DNA of 64,000 bases from Peptococcaceae bacterium BRH_c8a (GTDB lineage Bacteria > Bacillota > Desulfotomaculia > Desulfotomaculales > Desulfallaceae). The stretch covers positions 117,265-181,264 of the forward strand of contig LADP01000019.1 in assembly GCA_000961575.1 (NCBI GenBank), read 5' to 3'. Of this stretch, positions 60,675-64,000 are shown piece after piece. The first letter of the stretch is position 1. Every line of letters begins with the position of its first letter. The translations under genes were made by a program, and so were the position numbers. Below the pieces are notes generated by a model, which was not told the origin of the DNA, did not search any database, and saw nothing but the letters and a program-made list of their open reading frames with translations.

Positions 60675-61829
60675 TTAAAACTGGGGAGCGGTAATTTTAC
60701 CTTCCACACCCTCAACGAACCAGTCCATAGCCAGCATTTCGTCATCGGTCATCTTTTGTCCCTCGGCTACTTTAACTTCGCCGTTTTGATCTTTAAGCGG
60801 TCCATAGAAAACATCCCATTCGCCGCTGATAATACGTGCTTTTTCTTGCTCAACCAGTTGCTTGGTTTCTTCAGGAACCATCGGGCCGTAGTCAGAAATT
60901 TTTACCAGACCTTCCTTCAGGCCGCCCCAGTAAGTAAGTGAGCCCGCGGTGGGGGTAGGATCGAAGGTGCCATCTTTAATAGCTTGCACTGTTTCCACGT
61001 AGTAGGGGCCCCATTCCCACATGGGTGAAGTCATTACCGCGCCCGGTGCCTGCGCTCTCATATCGCTGTTGTAACCAATACCCAGTTTGCCTCTTTCCTC
61101 GGCTGCCTGTTGCGGGGCCGGGGAATCCATATGCTGGGCAATTACATCGGCGCCGGCGTCCAGCAGTACTTCGGCGGATTGTTTTTCCACGGTGGGATCA
61201 AACCAGGAGTTGGTCCATACCACTTTTACCACAGCGTCGGGATTAGCCGCCCGGACACCCACTGTAAAAGCGTTAATACCCCTGATCACTTCGGGGATGG
61301 GGTGCGCGCCAACGTAACCGATAATGTTGCTTTCGGTGGCTTGGCCGGCTACCAGACCGGAAAGGTAACGAGCCTGATACATGCGGCCGAAATAAGCGCC
61401 GACGTTGTCGGCTGTCTTATAACCCGAGCAGTGTACGAAAGTTACGTCGGGATACTTCTGGGCTACGTTGATGGTGGGATCCATGTAGCCGAAGCTGGTG
61501 GTGAAAATTACCTTGTTACCCTGTTCGGCGAGCTGAGTAATTACCTGCTCGGCGTCTGCCGGGTTTTCGGGTACGTTTTCTACGATTTCACTGGCATCCA
61601 CCCAGTCAAGTTGATCCTGCAGGTACAGGCGGCCCAAATCGTGGGCGTAAGTCCAGCCGGCGTCACCGGCTGAGGTGATATAAACAAAGGCTACTTTAAA
61701 CTTTTCCTCTTCTCCCGGACCCGCTTGCTTGTCTTCTTCGCCACCACTGCCGCCACAACCGGCGAGCATTAGCGCCGCCATTAATGTTGCTACCAGCGCC
61801 CAAAGGGTCTTTTTGCCAACTTTTTTCAA
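60675..61829 (-). CDS. BMP family nucleoside-binding lipoprotein
   Basis: 384 residues from the TTG at 61829, preceded by GGGAGGAGG; an open frame 48 codons longer encodes an unlikely arginine-rich leader. Signal peptide KKVGKKTLWALVATLMAALM and lipobox LAGCGG place the mature protein at the outer membrane face. BMP blocks: FVYITSAGDAGWTYAH, VIFTTSFGYMDPT, IGYVGAHPIPEVIRGINAF. Binds purine nucleosides for the ABC importer encoded downstream. Confidence 0.9.
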   Translation of the reverse strand: MKKVGKKTLWALVATLMAALMLAGCGGSGGEEDKQAGPGEEEKFKVAFVYITSAGDAGWTYAHDLGRLYLQDQLDWVDASEIVENVPENPADAEQVITQLAEQGNKVIFTTSFGYMDPTINVAQKYPDVTFVHCSGYKTADNVGAYFGRMYQARYLSGLVAGQATESNIIGYVGAHPIPEVIRGINAFTVGVRAANPDAVVKVVWTNSWFDPTVEKQSAEVLLDAGADVIAQHMDSPAPQQAAEERGKLGIGYNSDMRAQAPGAVMTSPMWEWGPYYVETVQAIKDGTFDPTPTAGSLTYWGGLKEGLVKISDYGPMVPEETKQLVEQEKARIISGEWDVFYGPLKDQNGEVKVAEGQKMTDDEMLAMDWFVEGVEGKITAPQF

Positions 61830-62240
61830 AACCTTTCCAACCTCCTCCCAGTAGTTAAAAAAATGGTCTCTTCTTCCTCTTCGACTGCGACACGAGCAGA
61901 TGTATAACTCCTGGTGTTGATGATTAATTACCGTCTGCTCTTGTGTAAAATATAGGTAATATCGCCTGCTCACAAAAAAAAATGACCAAGGCGCACCAGG
62001 GTTATAAAATCGTGCAGCTTTAGCCGCATTAGTTCCTATTCTTGCTTATCAAATAAATTCCTGCTTACTACGACAAAAAAACGTGTGTTTTTAACACAAT
62101 CAAAATGGGTTATAGATTTAAATAATGCAACTACCTTTAAAGTCTATTCCCGGTAGTCCGGCATAGCACATTATGGTAATATGTAACGAGGCAACCAAGC
62201 AGGATTTATACCTATTTTTAAAGTCTTTAATAGTACGGAG
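61830..62240. other. Divergent intergenic region between the BMP gene and rnhA
   Basis: 411 nt without a gene. An inverted repeat CACGAGCAGA (61891-61900) / TCTGCTCTTGTG (61934-61945) lies in the probable leader of the BMP operon. The rest is AT-rich. I looked for a purine riboswitch core on the minus strand and did not find one. Confidence 0.5.
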
Positions 62241-62687
62241 GTGATTGGAATCAAGGAATTGGAGATATATACCGACGGGGCTTGCAGCGGCAACCCGGGT
62301 CCGGGTGGATATGGCACGATACTGAAGTTTGGTTCGCATGAGAGAGAACTTTCCGGCGCTTACGATGACACTACCAACAACCGCATGGAACTGATGGCCG
62401 CGATAAAGGGTCTGGAATGCCTTAAAGAACCCTGCCGGGTGACTCTGTACTCAGACAGTCGCTACCTGGTGGACGCCATGACCAAGGGATGGGTGTTAAA
62501 GTGGCGCTCCCGCAATTGGATGCGTACCGGCAGCGAGCGGGCCAAGAACGTTGATTTGTGGGAAAGAATACTCGAATTGGCCGACAAGCACGAGGTAAAA
62601 TGGGTTTGGGTAAAGGGACACTCGGACAACCCCTACAACAATCGCTGCGACAAACTGGCAGTCGACGCCATAAAAAAACCACGCTGA
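62241..62687 (+). CDS. rnhA: Ribonuclease HI
   Basis: 148 residues if the GTG at 62241 is used. The four metal-binding acids are visible: D in [10 protein letters not shown] in NNRMELMA, D in YSDSRY and D in the C-terminal [20 protein letters not shown] is the flexible loop. Degrades RNA in RNA-DNA hybrids. The start is uncertain because GGAGGTGA (62237-62244) overlaps the GTG; a later AUC (62250) or TTG (62259) in frame would be better spaced. Confidence 0.92.
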   Translation: MIGIKELEIYTDGACSGNPGPGGYGTILKFGSHERELSGAYDDTTNNRMELMAAIKGLECLKEPCRVTLYSDSRYLVDAMTKGWVLKWRSRNWMRTGSERAKNVDLWERILELADKHEVKWVWVKGHSDNPYNNRCDKLAVDAIKKPR

Positions 62688-62695
62688 AAAACTTA

Positions 62696-62759
62696 GGGGT
62701 CAGGCCCTGAATAAGTGCATAACTGCATTTAGTTATGCACTTATTCAGGGCCTGACCCC
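62696..62759. repeat. Perfect 64-nt palindrome, copy 1
   Basis: 29-nt arms beginning GGGGTCAGGCCCTGAATAAG and a 6-nt loop GCATTT; the arms are exact complements. It begins 8 nt after the rnhA stop. A second copy with compensated changes lies at 62989-63052. Confidence 0.85.
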
Positions 62760-62805
62760 GTATTTTAAGCCTAAACAGTGAAATAATACTGGCGAGGTGA
62801 AAAAC

Positions 62806-62973
62806 ATGCGGGGAAAAAACGAACGCCGTTTTATCAGCCAGGTACAGAACCGGGTTTCCGGTGAGGAAACAGGTGAAGAGGAATTACGCGAAACAACAAA
62901 CAAGCTGCGGGATGAGCCTGATTACCAATTAAATGAAGCCGGTGGCCCGTTGGGCGAAGAGTTCAAAAAGTAA
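62806..62973 (+). CDS. Small acidic hypothetical protein
   Basis: 55 residues, ATG at 62806 with GAGGTGA 6 nt upstream. Starts with a basic segment (RGKNERRF) followed by a glutamate-rich part (GEETGEEELRETTN) and ends GPLGEEFKK. No cysteine, membrane segment or known motif. It is enclosed between two near-identical palindromes. A real gene is supported by the ribosome site and codon use; function unknown. Confidence 0.62.
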   Translation: MRGKNERRFISQVQNRVSGEETGEEELRETTNKLRDEPDYQLNEAGGPLGEEFKK

Positions 62974-62988
62974 GTTGGGGGAAACCAC

Positions 62989-63052
62989 GGGGTCAGGCCC
63001 GGCATAAGTGCATAACCGCAATTAGTTATGCACTTATGCCGGGCCTGACCCC
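62989..63052. repeat. Perfect 64-nt palindrome, copy 2
   Basis: 28-nt arms beginning GGGGTCAGGCCCGGCATAAG with an 8-nt loop. It differs from copy 1 mainly at CTGAAT versus CGGCAT, and the facing arm changes to match. It touches the stop codon of the DUF456 gene. Confidence 0.85.
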
Positions 63053-63550
63053 CTAGTAAACAGCCCAGAAGAACCAAATAATCATGATGGCTTCGACGGC
63101 CAGTTTAAGCACGGTGCCGCCAAGCATGCCGACCAGCGTGCCAACGCCGGATCTAATGGCGATGTCCAGCTGTTTTTGGGGGCCCATCATTTCGCCGACT
63201 ACCGCACCAATGAATGGCCCGAAAATAATGCCTGCCGGACCCATCACAAAAATGCCCAAAATAGCACCGACTATACTGCCATACACAGCATTTCTTGAGC
63301 CGCCAAATTTTTTTACGCCCACTACGCCCGCTAAATAATCCACAATGTGCACCAGAGCCACTGCCATACCCTGGCCAATGAAAAACATGGTTCCCAGCGT
63401 TTCAAATCCGGTCATTACGCCGAAAATCAGCATGCCCACCCAGATCAGCAACGCCCCGGGCAGAACCGGAAGCAGGGTTCCAACCAGGCCGGCGACAAAA
63501 AACAGGATAACTATTAAAAACGCTAATATTTCCATAACAATCACCATCAA
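63053..63550 (-). CDS. DUF456 family membrane protein
   Basis: 165 residues, strongly hydrophobic with four to five membrane segments and many glycines. GLVGTLLPVLPGALLIWVGM near 20 and GAILGIFVMGPAGIIFGPFI with GEMMGPQ near 100-125 are typical of DUF456. Cellular role unknown. It is transcribed toward the palindrome at 62989-63052. Confidence 0.83.
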   Translation of the reverse strand: MMVIVMEILAFLIVILFFVAGLVGTLLPVLPGALLIWVGMLIFGVMTGFETLGTMFFIGQGMAVALVHIVDYLAGVVGVKKFGGSRNAVYGSIVGAILGIFVMGPAGIIFGPFIGAVVGEMMGPQKQLDIAIRSGVGTLVGMLGGTVLKLAVEAIMIIWFFWAVY

Positions 63551-63664
63551 ACATTCTTATTATTTAGTTAGATGTCAAATTGCTAAACATTTAATATAAC
63601 TTACTGGTTGCCAAGGCACATGTTCGTGTTTGCGGCTTACCGTGCGTTTCGGAGATAATATACT

Positions 63665-64000
63665 TGACTACTGACTACTGACTACTGACTACTGACTACT
63701 GACTACTGACTACTGACTACTGACTACTGACTACTGACTACTGACTACTGACTACTGACTACTGACTACTGACTACTGACTACTGACTACTGACTACTGA
63801 CTACTGACTACTGACTACTGACTACTGACTACTGACTACTGACTACTGACTACTGACTACTGACTACTGACTACTGACTACTGACTACTGACTACTGACT
63901 ACTGACTACTGACTACTGACTACTGACTACTGACTACTGACTACTGACTACTGACTACTGACTACTGACTACTGACTACTGACTACTGACTACTGACTAC
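63665..64000. repeat. Perfect heptanucleotide tandem array (TGACTAC)n
   Basis: 48 uninterrupted copies of TGACTAC (336 nt) reach the right edge, so the array continues. All units are identical. TGA and TAG recur in each 21-nt turn, so it cannot code. Degenerate relatives are found at 51222-51440 and 55689-55785. Confidence 0.95.

Noticed and set aside
61830..62240. Purine riboswitch ahead of the nucleoside transporter operon
   Set aside because: The conserved core (GTTTCTACC and partner loops) is absent on the minus strand.
63665..64000. CRISPR array
   Set aside because: The units are 7-nt direct tandem copies without spacers and no cas gene is present.

Overview
The window looks like a chromosomal segment of a strictly anaerobic, low-GC-type Gram-positive (Firmicutes), most like the aromatic-degrading Desulfotomaculum/Pelotomaculum group. 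This is inferred from gene content: a class II (tungsten) benzoyl-CoA reductase gene set, strong AGGAGG-type ribosome sites with GTG/TTG starts, a T-box leader, bacterial selenocysteine signals, a BMP-type nucleoside transporter and many indolepyruvate- and heterodisulfide-reductase-like modules. Almost every gene lies on the minus strand, so operons read from high to low coordinate.

Region 1 (1-9.2 kb): the lower benzoyl-CoA pathway. SDR dehydrogenase, thiolase with a DUF35 partner, bamA (ring hydrolase), bamR (dienoyl-CoA hydratase), bamQ (6-hydroxycyclohexene-carbonyl-CoA dehydrogenase) and a partial amidohydrolase form one operon. A divergent two-component system (soluble GAF histidine kinase plus NarL-type regulator) sits beside its promoter.

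Region 2 (9.5-18.2 kb): the reductase itself, bamB-bamC-bamD-fdhD-bamE-bamF. bamE and bamF each contain an in-frame UGA at a position where relatives carry cysteine, each followed by a SECIS-like hairpin, so both are read here as full-length selenoproteins. The bam operon and the lower-pathway operon share a near-identical operator and -10 arrangement (same 23-nt and 72-nt spacings), probably the target of the neighbouring two-component system. bamG, bamH and bamI are not in the window.

Region 3 (18.4-36.2 kb): a thiolase, an AOR-type tungsten aldehyde oxidoreductase set (MoaD-like, ferredoxin, W subunit, FAD/NADH subunit), an acyl-CoA dehydrogenase, acyl-CoA ligases, a five-gene LIV-type ABC transporter, PaaK, crotonase and 3-hydroxyacyl-CoA dehydrogenase. 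These supply uptake, CoA activation and beta-oxidation for aromatic or related acids.

Region 4 (36.4-49.5 kb): an arylpyruvate/arylacetate locus with a Na+ symporter and its 37-residue partner, a second PaaK, IorAB, two HgdB/BcrC-type dehydratase-like subunits without an activator, a D-2-hydroxyacid dehydrogenase-like protein and a PucR-type regulator carrying an XylR_N/V4R aromatic-sensing front end. Next to it a T-box leader precedes a 128-residue protein that I do not recognise.

Region 5 (50.3-64 kb): housekeeping genes. Orphan 2-oxoacid oxidoreductase beta subunit, GNAT, purQ, purL, a P-loop kinase, xpt, a BMP/YufOPQ-type purine nucleoside transporter, rnhA, a tiny acidic protein and a DUF456 membrane protein. 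The window ends inside a perfect 7-bp tandem array. Dispersed repeats (REP palindromes, a 290-bp MITE-like element, degenerate heptamers) are common in the gaps and in two places run into coding sequence (bamC/bamD and purL).
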